Positions 38,406 to 51,729 of a DNA stretch of 64,000 nt are shown one piece after another; within the stretch, counting starts at the first letter, position 1, and the number at the start of each line of letters is the position of its first letter. A program made the position numbers and the translations under genes. Under the pieces are notes generated by a model. That model saw nothing but the letters and a program-made list of their open reading frames with translations, was not told where the DNA came from and made no database searches. The stretch is taken from positions 82,782 to 146,781 of the forward strand of contig NZ_QMEV01000006.1 in the NCBI RefSeq assembly GCF_003284935.1, in the 5' to 3' direction. Source of the stretch: Mycobacterium colombiense. GTDB lineage: Bacteria > Actinomycetota > Actinomycetes > Mycobacteriales > Mycobacteriaceae.

Positions 38406-39566
38406 ATGAGCGACGACGCACGCCACGAGTTCACCGGACTGGCCACCAAAGCGATTCACGCCGGCTACCGGCCGGACCCGGCGACCGGCGCGGTGAACGC
38501 CCCGATCTACGCCAGCAGCACCTTCGCCCAGGACGGTGTCGGCGCCCTGCGCGGCGGCTTCGAATACGCCCGCACCGGCAACCCGACCCGGACCGCGCTG
38601 GAAGCGGCGCTGGCCGCCGTCGAAGAGGGCGCCTACGGGCGGGCCTTCGGCTCGGGCATGGCCGCCACGGACTGCGCCCTGCGCGCGGTGCTGCGGCCCG
38701 GCGACCACGTCGTGATCCCGAACGACGCGTACGGCGGCACCTTCCGGCTGATCGACAAGGTCTTCACCCAGTGGAACGTCGAGTACACCCCGGTCGCCCT
38801 GCATGAGCTGGACGCCGTCGCCGCCGCGATCACGCCGCGCACCCGGCTGATCTGGGCGGAAACGCCGACCAACCCGTTGCTGTCCATCGCCGACATCGCC
38901 GCCCTGGCAGAACTGGGCAAGCAGAGTTCGGCAAAGGTGTTGGTGGACAACACGTTTGCGTCACCGGCGCTGCAGCAGCCGTTGACGTTGGGCGCCGACA
39001 TCGTGCTGCACTCCACTACCAAATACATCGGCGGGCACTCGGACGTGGTGGGCGGCGCGCTGGTCACCAACGACAAGGAACTCGACGAGGCGTTCGCGTT
39101 CCTGCAGAACGGCGCGGGCGCGGTGCCCGGGCCGTTCGACGCCTACCTGACCATGCGCGGCCTGAAGACCCTGGTGCTGCGCATGCAGCGGCACAGCGAA
39201 AACGCTTCGGCCGTAGCGGAATTCCTCGCCGGGCATCCCGCCGTGGGCACGGTGCTCTATCCCGGCCTGCCCTCACACCCCGGCCACGAGATCGCGGCCC
39301 GGCAGATGCGCGGCTTCGGCGGCATGGTCTCGGTCCGCATGCGTGGCGGCCGCGACGCCGCCCGCGACCTGTGCGCCAAAACCCGGGTGTTCATCCTGGC
39401 GGAATCGCTGGGCGGGGTGGAGTCGCTGATCGAGCACCCCAGCGCCATGACCCATGCGTCGACGGCCGGGTCGCAATTGGAAGTTCCCGACGATCTGGTG
39501 CGGCTGTCGGTCGGCATCGAGGACGTCGCCGACCTGCTGGCCGATCTCGACCGGGCCTTGGGCTAA
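38406..39566 (+). CDS. metB: Cystathionine gamma-synthase/lyase
   Basis: PLP enzyme of 386 residues of the Cys/Met metabolism family. PLP-binding Lys206 in LHSTTKYIGGHSD and the tetramer motif FEYARTGNPTRTALE are visible. In mycobacteria this enzyme can make or cleave cystathionine; next to cbs a role in transsulfuration is likely. No Shine-Dalgarno: TAGGCT (38392-38397) lies eight bases before the ATG, suggesting a leaderless start. Convergent with greA. Confidence 0.92.
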   Translation: MSDDARHEFTGLATKAIHAGYRPDPATGAVNAPIYASSTFAQDGVGALRGGFEYARTGNPTRTALEAALAAVEEGAYGRAFGSGMAATDCALRAVLRPGDHVVIPNDAYGGTFRLIDKVFTQWNVEYTPVALHELDAVAAAITPRTRLIWAETPTNPLLSIADIAALAELGKQSSAKVLVDNTFASPALQQPLTLGADIVLHSTTKYIGGHSDVVGGALVTNDKELDEAFAFLQNGAGAVPGPFDAYLTMRGLKTLVLRMQRHSENASAVAEFLAGHPAVGTVLYPGLPSHPGHEIAARQMRGFGGMVSVRMRGGRDAARDLCAKTRVFILAESLGGVESLIEHPSAMTHASTAGSQLEVPDDLVRLSVGIEDVADLLADLDRALG

Positions 39567-39594
39567 CGGCGGGTCGCCGCGGGCTGAGCCCGGA

Positions 39595-40089
39595 TCAGGA
39601 GTGGTAGGGCTCCGCGCTGACCAGCGTGACCTGGACGGTGTTGCCGTTGGGCACCACGTAGGTGCGGGTCTCGCCCTCCTTGGCGTCGATCAGGGCGCCG
39701 CCCAGCGGCGAGTTGGGCGAATAGACCTCGAGCTTGCCGTCGTTGACGCCCTCCTGGCGGGTGGCGATCAGGAAGGTCTCCGTGTCGGACTTGTCGCCGT
39801 TGTAGTAGACCTTGACCACCGAACCGGGCAGGGCGACGCCGGACTGCTTGGGCGCCTCGCCGACCTTGGCGTTGTTGAGCAGGTCCTGCAGCTGGCGGAT
39901 GCGGGCCTCCTGCTGACCCTGCTCCTCGCGGGCGGCGTGGTAGCCGCCGTTCTCGCGCAGGTCGCCCTCCTCGCGGCGGTCGTTGATCTCCGCGGCGATG
40001 ACCGGACGATTCGCAATCAACTGGTCGAGCTCGGCCTTGAGCCGGTCGTGTGACTCCTGGGTCAGCCAGGTCACGGAAGTGTCCGTCAT
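39595..40089 (-). CDS. greA: Transcription elongation factor GreA
   Basis: 164 residues. The N-terminal antiparallel coiled coil runs from about 10 to 80 ([40 protein letters not shown], which contains the acidic tip residues Asp and Glu) and is followed by the FKBP-like domain ending YHS. GreA rescues backtracked RNA polymerase. GGAG lies before the ATG. A short Cys-rich ORF is found in the region upstream. Confidence 0.93.
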   Translation of the reverse strand: MTDTSVTWLTQESHDRLKAELDQLIANRPVIAAEINDRREEGDLRENGGYHAAREEQGQQEARIRQLQDLLNNAKVGEAPKQSGVALPGSVVKVYYNGDKSDTETFLIATRQEGVNDGKLEVYSPNSPLGGALIDAKEGETRTYVVPNGNTVQVTLVSAEPYHS

Positions 40090-40308
40090 CTCGTCGTGCT
40101 CCTCGTATGTTGTTCCGCGAGTCCGCGTTAAGTCCTGTTAGCTCCGCCGCCGGGAGTGTGCGGGTGCCTCCCCGTGTGCTGCCGCTCCGTTTTGCTCACG
40201 TCCGCTAATGCAGCAACACGGTCCCAACCGGAACCGTGCATTCATCCATGTTACCACCGTGCAAACAGTTGATGACCCCATATTCGCAGTTCGCTGTGGA
40301 CGGGGAGG
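40090..40308 (-). promoter_or_regulatory. greA 5' region with candidate short ORFs
   Basis: 219 bases between Rv1081c-like and greA. Two overlapping short frames are open on the minus strand. One (40281 to 40138, or from ATG 40245) contains three consecutive Cys codons in GPCCCISGRE. The other (40241 to 40128) starts six bases after TAACAT (40253-40248), a good -10 for a leaderless transcript, and gives 37 residues beginning MHGSGWDRVAAL. Coding is not established for either. Confidence 0.35.
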
Positions 40309-40743
40309 TCACGCCGGGCGCAGGTAGGCGGGCACATCGGTGCCGCAGCCATAGATGTCGGCGACCACCGGCGGCTCGAACGATTTCACCGTCGTGGTCA
40401 CCTGCACGGTGGCCGCATCCGACGGCGGGACCAGCAGTTCCCGGCGGCCCGTCTCGCTGCCGTCCTTGGCGCGCACCCGCACGATGCAGTCCACCGGCCG
40501 CGACGGATCCGATCGCATCACGCTGATCGTGATCGACGCCGTCTGGTCGTCGATCACCCGATAGCCGGCCATCGTCCCCTTGACGTCGCTCGTGCCGAAC
40601 CGGTGATAACCGATGACGGCAACGACGAGTCCGGCCACCACGACCAGCGCGCCCAGCGTGACAACCACCCACCGCCGGGGGATGCGCGATCGCCGGGAGC
40701 GCCCGTAGCGGGCCTCCGGACGAGGAATCGGGGATTCGGTCAT
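40309..40743 (-). CDS. DUF4307 membrane protein (Rv1081c-like)
   Basis: 144 residues: a basic cytoplasmic N terminus (RYGRSRRSRIPRR), one membrane helix (about 25-46) and an extracytoplasmic beta-rich domain with two Cys (DCIVRV and IYGCGTD), matching DUF4307. Function unknown. Divergent from mca, whose start is 113 bases away; conserved neighbourhood in mycobacteria. Confidence 0.85.
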   Translation of the reverse strand: MTESPIPRPEARYGRSRRSRIPRRWVVVTLGALVVVAGLVVAVIGYHRFGTSDVKGTMAGYRVIDDQTASITISVMRSDPSRPVDCIVRVRAKDGSETGRRELLVPPSDAATVQVTTTVKSFEPPVVADIYGCGTDVPAYLRPA

Positions 40744-40856
40744 GACTGATTTTGCCTGGTTGTGGGCCGCCCGGCACCGGCCGGCAGCATGCGACGAACT
40801 CGGAACTGGAATTATAGGGTCAGACCGGGCGACCCCCAGAGGTGACAAGGAAGCAC

Positions 40857-41729
40857 GTGAGCGAATTGCGGTTGATGGCGGTGCACGCCCACCCCGACGA
40901 CGAGTCCAGCAAGGGCGCGGCCACGCTGGCCCGCTACGCCGACGAAGGCCATCGCGTGCTGGTGGTGACGTTGACCGGCGGTGAGCGCGGCGACATTCTC
41001 AACCCGGCGATGGACCTGCCCGAGGTGCACGGCCACATCGCCGAGATCCGCCGCGACGAGATGGCCAAGGCCGCCGAGATACTCGGCGTGGAGCACACCT
41101 GGCTGGGTTTCGTCGACTCCGGACTGCCCCAGGGTGACCCGCCGCCGCCGCTGCCCGAGGGCTGTTTCGCGCTGGTGCCGCTCGAGGAGTCGATCGAGGC
41201 GCTGGTCCGCGTGGTTCGCGAGTTCCGTCCGCACGTGATGACCACATACGACGAGACCGGCGGCTACCCCCATCCCGATCACATTCGCTGCCACCAGGTT
41301 TCGGTGGGTGCCTACGAGGCGGCCGGCGATTACCGGCGCTTCCCCGACGCCGGCGAGCCGTGGTCGGTGTCCAAGCTCTACTACAACCACGGGTTCCTGC
41401 GGGCCCGGATGCAGCTGCTGCACGACGAGGCCGTCAAGCACGGTCAGGAGCCCCCGTTCAAGAAGTGGCTCGAGCACTGGGACGCCGCGCACGATCCGTT
41501 CGAGTCCCGGGTGACCACGCGGGTCGAATGCTCGGCGTACTTCAGCCAGCGCGACGACGCGCTGCGGGCGCACACCACCCAGATCGACCCGGAGCACGAC
41601 TTCTTCGCCGCTCCCATCGCGTGGCAGCAACGGCTTTGGCCCACTGAGGAATTCGAGTTGGCCCGCTCCCGCGTCCCGGTGTCGCTGCCCGAGGACGACC
41701 TGTTCGCCGGGATCGAGAGCGACGCGTGA
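40857..41729 (+). CDS. mca: Mycothiol S-conjugate amidase
   Basis: Zinc amidase of 290 residues that splits mycothiol conjugates of toxins into GlcN-inositol and a mercapturic acid for export. The Zn-binding AHPDDE motif (His12, Asp15) and [11 protein letters not shown] supply the ligands. GTG 40857, with AAGGA six bases before, begins [15 protein letters not shown] as in M. tuberculosis Mca. The stop shares GTGA with the next gene, so mca, Rv1083 and Rv1084 homologues are coupled. Confidence 0.94.
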   Translation: MSELRLMAVHAHPDDESSKGAATLARYADEGHRVLVVTLTGGERGDILNPAMDLPEVHGHIAEIRRDEMAKAAEILGVEHTWLGFVDSGLPQGDPPPPLPEGCFALVPLEESIEALVRVVREFRPHVMTTYDETGGYPHPDHIRCHQVSVGAYEAAGDYRRFPDAGEPWSVSKLYYNHGFLRARMQLLHDEAVKHGQEPPFKKWLEHWDAAHDPFESRVTTRVECSAYFSQRDDALRAHTTQIDPEHDFFAAPIAWQQRLWPTEEFELARSRVPVSLPEDDLFAGIESDA

Positions 41730-42023
41730 ACCACCTCTTTCTCGTCGTGACCGCCGCCGGCTGGCAGGCCGACGGCCCGCCCCACCACACCGGCCCCGAC
41801 TTCGGCAAGGCCAGCCCGGTCGGGCTGCTGATCGTCGTGTTGCTGTTGATCAGCACGCTGTTTCTGCTGCGATCGATGAACCGGCAGCTGAAGAAGGTGC
41901 CGGAATCGTTCGATCCCAAGCACCCCGAACCGGACCAGGCCGCCGACGAGGGCACCGACGCGGTCGGCCCCGGCGCCACCCCGGACGAAGGCAACGGCCC
42001 GCCGCGAGCCCCGGGACCCGGCG

Positions 42024-42037
<14 letters not shown>
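41726..42037 (+). CDS. Small membrane protein (Rv1083-like)
   Basis: 103 residues: a short extracellular N-terminal part, one membrane helix ([20 protein letters not shown], about 32-51), then a cytoplasmic tail rich in Pro, Asp, Glu and Gly. The 4-base overlap with mca and 14-base overlap with the next gene indicate one operon. Function unknown; probably a membrane partner of a neighbouring enzyme (inference). Confidence 0.8.
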
Positions 42038-44039
<2,002 letters not shown>

Positions 44040-44060
44040 CGCGGGGTTACCCTGCGTCCC

Positions 44061-44444
44061 ATGCCGAATGCCGCCAGGACCGAAGCGATCCGGAACACGG
44101 TCAACCGCTACATCGAATTGGTCGCTAAGGGCAGCGCCGACGATCTGGTCGAGTTGTACGCCGACGACGCCACCGTGGAGGACCCGGTCGGCGGCGAGGT
44201 GCACATCGGGCGGCAGGCGATCCACGGCTTCTACTCCGCGGTCGACAACCTGCAGCGCGAATGCGAACTGGTGACGCTGCGCGTCGCCGGCAACGAGGCG
44301 GCCTTCCATTTCCGGCTGACCGTGACCGCGGGCGAGCACCGGATGGTGATCGAACCGATCGACGTCATGGTCTTCGACGGCCGCGGCAAGATCGCCTCGA
44401 TGAAGGCCTACTGGTCGCCGGAGGACGGCGTGCCCCAGGCCTAG
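44061..44444 (+). CDS. Ketosteroid isomerase homologue
   Basis: 127-residue NTF2-fold protein. It keeps the whole active site of the Comamonas delta5-3-ketosteroid isomerase: Tyr17 in NRYIEL, Asp41 in ATVEDPVGG and Asp101 in EPIDVM, in the same local contexts as Tyr14, Asp38 and Asp99. Expected reaction: moving a steroid double bond from delta5 to delta4. It follows the DUF255 gene by 21 bases. I recall no counterpart between Rv1084 and Rv1085c. NTF2-like proteins are diverse, but the three residues together make the assignment good. Confidence 0.78.
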   Translation: MPNAARTEAIRNTVNRYIELVAKGSADDLVELYADDATVEDPVGGEVHIGRQAIHGFYSAVDNLQRECELVTLRVAGNEAAFHFRLTVTAGEHRMVIEPIDVMVFDGRGKIASMKAYWSPEDGVPQA

Positions 44445-44462
44445 CGGCGTGACCGTGCGGCC

Positions 44463-45236
44463 TCAGCCGCCCGCCAGCCAGGCATGGTCGCCCGTGTAGA
44501 ACACCGCGAACCACATGGCGATGTAGTGCAGGATCGCCGCGATCGCGGTGAAGGCGTGGAAGAACTCGTGATAGCCGAACGTCCGCGGCCACGGGTCCGG
44601 CCAGCGCAGGCCATAGAAGATGCCGCCGACGCTGTAGAACACGCCGCCCACCGCCAGCAGCACCATCGCGGCCACGCCGGCCTGATGCAGGATCGTGGGA
44701 GCGAACCAGACGGCCACCCAGCCGAGCAGCAGGTAGAGCGGCACCCCGACCCAGCGCGGCGCCGTGGGCCAGCACATCTTCAGTGCGATCCCGGCCGCCG
44801 CGCCGCCCCACACGATGCACTGCACCAGCACCCCGGTGTTCTGCGGCATGACCAGCCGCGCGAACGGCGTGTAGCTGCCGGCGATGAACACGAAGATCAT
44901 CGAATGGTCGAGCCGCTTCATCCGGCTGCGCGCGACGGGGGACTTCCAGTGCACCCGGTGATAGGTGGCGCTGACCGCGAACATGGCCACCGTGGCCGCG
45001 GCGTAGACCAGCGTCGAGTGGCCGGCGCGCGGCGACGCGACGGCCCACGACACCGATACCAGCGTGGCGCCGGTGATGATGGCCAGCCACGCCGAGACGA
45101 AGTGGATCCAGCCGCGCATCCGGGGCTTGCTTAAGAACTGGGCGGCACCCTCGACGAACTGTTCGACGGTGTTGCCCGGAACGATCGATTCGCGGTCGGG
45201 CTCTGGGTTGGGGACGGTGCTGGTCTGGCTGCTCAT
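44463..45236 (-). CDS. Hemolysin III/PAQR-type membrane protein (Rv1085c-like)
   Basis: 257 residues, seven membrane helices after a soluble N terminus of about 40. The family metal-site residues are visible in TYHRVHW (about 88-94), [16 protein letters not shown] and [10 protein letters not shown] with HY.AMW near the end. Members are called hemolysin III, but most probably are zinc-dependent membrane hydrolases. ATG 45236 is chosen for AGGAGAC immediately before; the frame stays open through a repeat region upstream. Confidence 0.88.
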   Translation of the reverse strand: MSSQTSTVPNPEPDRESIVPGNTVEQFVEGAAQFLSKPRMRGWIHFVSAWLAIITGATLVSVSWAVASPRAGHSTLVYAAATVAMFAVSATYHRVHWKSPVARSRMKRLDHSMIFVFIAGSYTPFARLVMPQNTGVLVQCIVWGGAAAGIALKMCWPTAPRWVGVPLYLLLGWVAVWFAPTILHQAGVAAMVLLAVGGVFYSVGGIFYGLRWPDPWPRTFGYHEFFHAFTAIAAILHYIAMWFAVFYTGDHAWLAGG

Positions 45237-45252
45237 GTCTCCTGTGTCTTGT

Positions 45253-45310
45253 CTTCGCAACTGTCTTGGCTTCGCGACTGTCTTGGCTTCGCGACGTTTT
45301 CTTCGCGACG
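45253..45310. repeat. Short tandem repeats in the hemolysin III 5' region
   Basis: A 17-bp unit CTTCGC(A/G)ACTGTCTTGG occurs at 45253-45269 and 45270-45286, followed by two partial copies starting CTTCGCGAC at 45287 and 45301. The block begins 16 bases upstream of the start codon, inside the expected 5' untranslated region or promoter. Confidence 0.75.
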
Positions 45311-45443
45311 AGAGATTCCGGAAAGCCAGGGGCTGTTCAAGAGCCACAGTAGTCAGGGATGGTTACAGCACCGTGTCGGCTGCTCAGGTGACCGGGCCGA
45401 AATCGAGAACCGGTGAATACATCACCGCTGGCAGTTAGGGTGA

Positions 45444-46238
45444 ATGGTCGTGGAAATCATTCCGCCGCGCCTCAAAGAGCCGCTGTATCGCGTCTACGAG
45501 CTGCGGCTGAGGCAGGGCCTGGCCGCCTCGAAGTCCCAGCTCCCGCGGCACATCGCCGTGCTGTGCGACGGCAACCGCCGCTGGGCCCGCGACGCGGGAT
45601 ACGAGGACGTCAGCTACGGCTACCGGATGGGCGCGTCCAAGATCGCCGAGATGCTGCGCTGGTGTTCCGAAGCCGGCGTCGAGATGACCACCGTCTACCT
45701 GCTGTCCACCGAGAACCTGCAGCGCGATCCCGACGAGTTGGCCGGGCTGATCGAGATCATCACCGACGTCGTCGAGGAGATCTGCGCGCCGGCCAACCGC
45801 TGGAGCGTGCGCACGGTGGGGGACCTGGAACTGCTCGGCGACGAGCCGGCCCGCCGACTGCGCGGAGCGGTCGAGTCCACCCCCAGCGTCGCGCCCTTTC
45901 ACGTCAACGTCGCCGTCGGCTATGGCGGCCGGCAGGAGATCGTCGGGGCGGTGCGCGCGCTGCTGAACAAGGAGCTGGCCAACGGCGCCACCGGCGAGGA
46001 GCTCGTCGACGCGGTGACCGTCGACGCCATTTCCGAGAACCTCTACACCTCCGGGCAACCCGATCCGGACCTGGTGATCCGCACCTCGGGGGAGCAACGG
46101 CTGTCCGGATTCCTGCTGTGGCAGAGCGCCTATTCGGAGATGTGGTTCTGCGAAACGCACTGGCCCGCGTTCCGCCGCGTCGACTTCCTGCGCGCGCTGC
46201 GCGACTACAGCCGGCGGGATCGCCGGCACGGCAAGTGA
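45444..46238 (+). CDS. uppS: (2Z,6E)-farnesyl diphosphate synthase (Rv1086-like)
   Basis: Cis-prenyltransferase of 264 residues. The Asp of the conserved LCDGNRRWARDAG loop, TVYLLSTENLQRD and the C-terminal DLVIRTSGEQRLSGFLLWQ / YSEMWF are family signatures. The M. tuberculosis homologue adds one isopentenyl unit to geranyl diphosphate, giving Z,E-farnesyl diphosphate for decaprenyl phosphate, the carrier for cell-wall arabinogalactan and peptidoglycan. ATG 45444 has AGGG close upstream; GTG 45450 would give the start MEIIPPRLKEPLY seen in M. tuberculosis. Confidence 0.9.
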   Translation: MVVEIIPPRLKEPLYRVYELRLRQGLAASKSQLPRHIAVLCDGNRRWARDAGYEDVSYGYRMGASKIAEMLRWCSEAGVEMTTVYLLSTENLQRDPDELAGLIEIITDVVEEICAPANRWSVRTVGDLELLGDEPARRLRGAVESTPSVAPFHVNVAVGYGGRQEIVGAVRALLNKELANGATGEELVDAVTVDAISENLYTSGQPDPDLVIRTSGEQRLSGFLLWQSAYSEMWFCETHWPAFRRVDFLRALRDYSRRDRRHGK

Positions 46239-46286
46239 CTCCCGAAGGCCTTAAGGGCCGGCGCGGCCGCGTGTCACACTAAGGAC

Positions 46287-47657
46287 ATGGCTGCGCTGTC
46301 GGCGGTGGTGTTCACGCTGAGCGCCTGGCTGGGGCTGTATCTGGTGAGCCGTGATCCGCGCAAGCCCGTCCTCGTGCTGGCGGCGATCGGACTGTGCGGG
46401 TTCGCGCTCGTGGTGGGTCTGGACGCGGTGCGGACCGCCAGTCCCGCCCACGCCGGGCTGCTGAGCCGGGTGGAGATCTACCTGGCGGCCCTCCCCGGCG
46501 TGGCGTGGTTCGCCGTGCTCGTCGAGCTGTCCCGGCCCAGCGACGGCTGGCGCTCGCGCTCCCGCGAGGTGTTGCTGGTGGCCGTCGTCGCCGCGCTGAC
46601 CCTGTTCGGGGCGATGCTGGCCGGCAGCGTCGACGGGCCGCTGCGGCCCGGTCACTGGGTGATGTTCGCGGTGATCTCCGTGTCGACGCTCGGCGCCGGG
46701 GTGGTCGCGTTGCGCCGCCCGCGGCGGCCCAGGCCGGCCGTGGGACTGGCGATCACCGCCACCCTGTTCTTCGCGCTGGCCAACGCGATCCTGATCATTC
46801 CGCTGGGCCTGGTGCCGAGCTGGGTCGCGCTGGCGTCGACGAGTTGCGACGTCCTCGGGCTGGGGGTCGCGGTGGCCCTGTGGGACGCGTTCGACGAGGG
46901 CCACGCGCTGCGCCCCGACATGCTCCGCTCGTTCGCCGGTTCGGTGGCGGTGGCGGTGCTGTTCGGCGGCCAGGCGCTGATCGGGCTGGCGGTGACCCGC
47001 GACGACGCCGCCGCGCGAACCGCGCTGACGGTGCTGCTGTTCACCAGCCTGGCGGTCGCTATCACCGTGCAGGTGCTCGCCGATCCCCTGGCCGGGGTGC
47101 TCGACCGGCTGGCGTTCTCGAAATCGCCTGCGCTGCGCGCGGATCGGGCCGCGCTGCGGCATACCGGGGCGGCGCTGCCGCTGCGCCAGGAGCACCCGCT
47201 CGCCGGCGTCGACGACGTCACTTTCGCTCGCCTCACCCGCCGCGCCCTGGGTCACTACGGCGACCTGAGCAAGCTGGTCGCCAGCCCGCTGACGGCGCTG
47301 CCGGTGATCGACGAGCGGCTGGCCGCCCGCGGCGCACCCGACCAGCCGATCGAGCGGGCCAACGAACTCAAGGCGGTGCTGGCCGAGGGCATCTCGCGGC
47401 TGAAGCCGCGCGACGGCGGCGACTTCGGCACCACCGAGGAGTGGCGGTACTACAACTCGCTGTACTTCCCCTACGTCGTCGGGGTGCGCGCCTACGCGCA
47501 GAACGCCACCGCCTCGGGTCTGGATCCGATCGCGCGGCAGGCGTGGCAGTGGTTCGTCACCGAGGTTCCCCAGCGCTCGCTGCACAACTGGCAGAACGCC
47601 GCCGCCCGGCTGATCGCCGCCGATCTTCGGGGACGGATCCCGGTCCCCAGCGACTAG
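46287..47657 (+). CDS. Sensor-like integral membrane protein without kinase domain
   Basis: 456 residues. About seven to eight helices fill residues 1-280 in a layout like the N-terminal membrane sensor of some histidine kinases. The cytoplasmic C-terminal about 170 residues have no kinase or cyclase motifs but contain ITRR..LGHYGDLSKLVASPLTALPVI, FGTTEEWRYYNSLYFPYVVG and VPQRSLHNWQNAAARLIA, clearly a conserved folded domain. I cannot name it. ATG 46287 follows AAGGAC; 48 bases after uppS on the same strand. M. tuberculosis has PE_PGRS genes around here. Confidence 0.75.
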   Translation: MAALSAVVFTLSAWLGLYLVSRDPRKPVLVLAAIGLCGFALVVGLDAVRTASPAHAGLLSRVEIYLAALPGVAWFAVLVELSRPSDGWRSRSREVLLVAVVAALTLFGAMLAGSVDGPLRPGHWVMFAVISVSTLGAGVVALRRPRRPRPAVGLAITATLFFALANAILIIPLGLVPSWVALASTSCDVLGLGVAVALWDAFDEGHALRPDMLRSFAGSVAVAVLFGGQALIGLAVTRDDAAARTALTVLLFTSLAVAITVQVLADPLAGVLDRLAFSKSPALRADRAALRHTGAALPLRQEHPLAGVDDVTFARLTRRALGHYGDLSKLVASPLTALPVIDERLAARGAPDQPIERANELKAVLAEGISRLKPRDGGDFGTTEEWRYYNSLYFPYVVGVRAYAQNATASGLDPIARQAWQWFVTEVPQRSLHNWQNAAARLIAADLRGRIPVPSD

Positions 47658-47896
47658 CGGCGGGAACCTTCCGTCACGCGACCGTGGTGTCCCGCGGCCC
47701 CTGTGACTGGTGGGAACGCTGAGCCCGCCAGGGCTGGCGCGTGTCAAATATTTACCCCCCGGCGGGAATAGCCGGGTGAACCACCTCGTCTTTGTATCCG
47801 TGGCATGAGTTGGCAGTGCCACGAGTCGATATGGCAGTGCACGGGCGGCACCCTCAAAGCTGTTCGACCCAACCCGCCACCGCGAGGAGTAAGCAC
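47658..47896 (+). promoter_or_regulatory. Upstream region with two operator-like boxes
   Basis: 239 bases. TGGCAGTGCCA (47811-47821) is a perfect palindrome, and a second copy of its left part, TGGCAGTGCAC, starts at 47832, exactly 21 bp or two helical turns on. This is typical of a repressor binding two sites. AGGAG at 47893 or so serves the following gene. Confidence 0.5.
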
Positions 47897-48319
47897 ATGA
47901 GCTCTGTTACCGGCGTATCCAGCATCCCGGCCCGGCCCCTCTACGACGCGACCGACTCGCTGTTGCGTTTCGCCGTGCGCGCCGACGCGACCCTGACGGG
48001 GTTGCTCGGCTTGACCATCGCGTTCCTCGCCGACCCGCTATCGTCGCTGACCGGCCTGACGTCCTTCCAGGAATACGGCGTGGGCGTCCTGTTCGTGCTG
48101 TCCGGCCTGCTGGTGTTCAGCCTCGGGGCGCTGCCGGACGTGCGCCGCGTCGGCATCAGCGTGTTGGTGGTCAACGTCGCTTTCACGCTGGTGGCGATCC
48201 TGGCCGCGGAAGCGCTGCCGCTGACCCTCACCGGCGTCGCGCTGACCCTGGCCACGGCCGCCTACACCGCGGCGTTTGCCGGGCTGCAGTACCTGGGATT
48301 GCGTCGCCTCGAGGCGTGA
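47897..48319 (+). CDS. Small four-helix membrane protein
   Basis: 140 residues from ATG 47897, chosen for GAGGAG eight bases before. Four hydrophobic helices (about 27-47, 58-76, 85-103, 112-133) and no polar domain. Resembles the many small DoxX/SPW-like membrane proteins of actinobacteria; function unknown. The upstream region carries paired operator-like palindromes, so it may be tightly regulated. Convergent with coaA with 18 bases between. Confidence 0.75.
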   Translation: MSSVTGVSSIPARPLYDATDSLLRFAVRADATLTGLLGLTIAFLADPLSSLTGLTSFQEYGVGVLFVLSGLLVFSLGALPDVRRVGISVLVVNVAFTLVAILAAEALPLTLTGVALTLATAAYTAAFAGLQYLGLRRLEA

Positions 48320-48337
48320 TCCGCCGGCCGCGCACCG

Positions 48338-50673
<2,336 letters not shown>

Positions 50674-50789
50674 CCGGCATCGCCGCAGGCAGGGCGGCCA
50701 ACGGCGGGGTTTGAGGACCTAAGTCACCAGTTGCCGCGACACGACCGCGTCGATTTCATGAACCTGTGTACGCGGGTTACAGTTACCTC

Positions 50790-51617
50790 ATGGCCGAAAG
50801 ACCCGTCGCTAACGCACTGACCCTGGAACTCGAGCCGGTCGTCGAAGCGAACATCGACCGCCACCTGTCCACCGAAGAACTCTGGTTCGCGCACGACTAC
50901 GTGCCGTTCGAACGGGGCGAGAACTTCGCCTTCCTCGGTGGGCGCGACTGGGACCCGTCGTCGATGACGTTGCCGAGGCCGCTGACCGACGCCTGCGAGA
51001 TCATGTTGCTGCTCAAGGACAACCTGGCCGCACACCACCGCGAGCTGGTCGAGCACTTCATCCTGGAGGACTACTGGGGCCGCTGGCTGGGCCGGTGGAC
51101 CGCCGAGGAGCACCTGCACGCCATCGCGCTGCGCGAGTACCTGGTGGTGACCCGCGAGGTCGACCCGACCGCCAACGAAGAGGCCCGCGTCCAGTACGTC
51201 ATGAAGGGCTACCGCGCCGACACCTACTCGCAGGTGGAGATCCTGGTGCACATGGCGTTCGCCGAGCGCACCCACGCCGTGTTCTGCGAGAACCTGGCCG
51301 CGCAGCTCGAGGAGCCCATCCTCGCCGGCCTGATCGACCGGATCGCCCGCGACGAGCGGCGCCACGAAATGTTCTTCTCCAACCTCGTCGCGCACTGCCT
51401 CGAGTACACCCGCGACGAGACGATCGCGGCGATCGCCGCCCGCGCGGCCGACCTGGAGGTGCCCGGCGCCGACATCGACGCGTACGCGGACAAGGTGCGA
51501 AACGTCGACAAGGCAGGCATTTTCGGACCGGAGCAGCTGCGCCAGGCGATCTCCGACCGCATCGCCGCGTGGGGGCTCGCCGACGAGCCCCAGCTGCGGC
51601 AATTCGTCGCCGGCTGA
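50790..51617 (+). CDS. desA2: Acyl-ACP desaturase DesA2
   Basis: 275 residues, the same length as M. tuberculosis DesA2 (Rv1094). Ferritin-like di-iron fold: first ligand set EEHLHAI (Glu-x2-His), second DERRHEMFF (Glu/Asp-x2-His). It is thought to desaturate acyl-ACP during mycolate precursor synthesis, though DesA2 activity is less defined than DesA1. TACAGT (50778-50783) lies six bases before ATG 50790 and no Shine-Dalgarno is present, so the mRNA is probably leaderless. Confidence 0.92.
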   Translation: MAERPVANALTLELEPVVEANIDRHLSTEELWFAHDYVPFERGENFAFLGGRDWDPSSMTLPRPLTDACEIMLLLKDNLAAHHRELVEHFILEDYWGRWLGRWTAEEHLHAIALREYLVVTREVDPTANEEARVQYVMKGYRADTYSQVEILVHMAFAERTHAVFCENLAAQLEEPILAGLIDRIARDERRHEMFFSNLVAHCLEYTRDETIAAIAARAADLEVPGADIDAYADKVRNVDKAGIFGPEQLRQAISDRIAAWGLADEPQLRQFVAG

Positions 51618-51729
51618 GCCGGCCGGCACGCTCCTCACCCCAGCGGCCACGCGCGGGGACCGGTCGCGTCCCGCAACGTCGGCGCGCCTGCACAGCGGGC
51701 GCACGGCCACGGGAGTAGCGTCGTTCTCG

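Noticed and set aside
40205..40308. C-terminal continuation of Rv1081c-like protein in another frame (peptide ending MDECTVPVGTVLLH)
   Set aside because: The Rv1081c-like protein ends normally at 40309 with the expected length; this frame has no start of its own with a ribosome site.
45253..45310. CRISPR array
   Set aside because: Units are contiguous 17-mers without spacers and no cas gene is present; plain tandem repeats.
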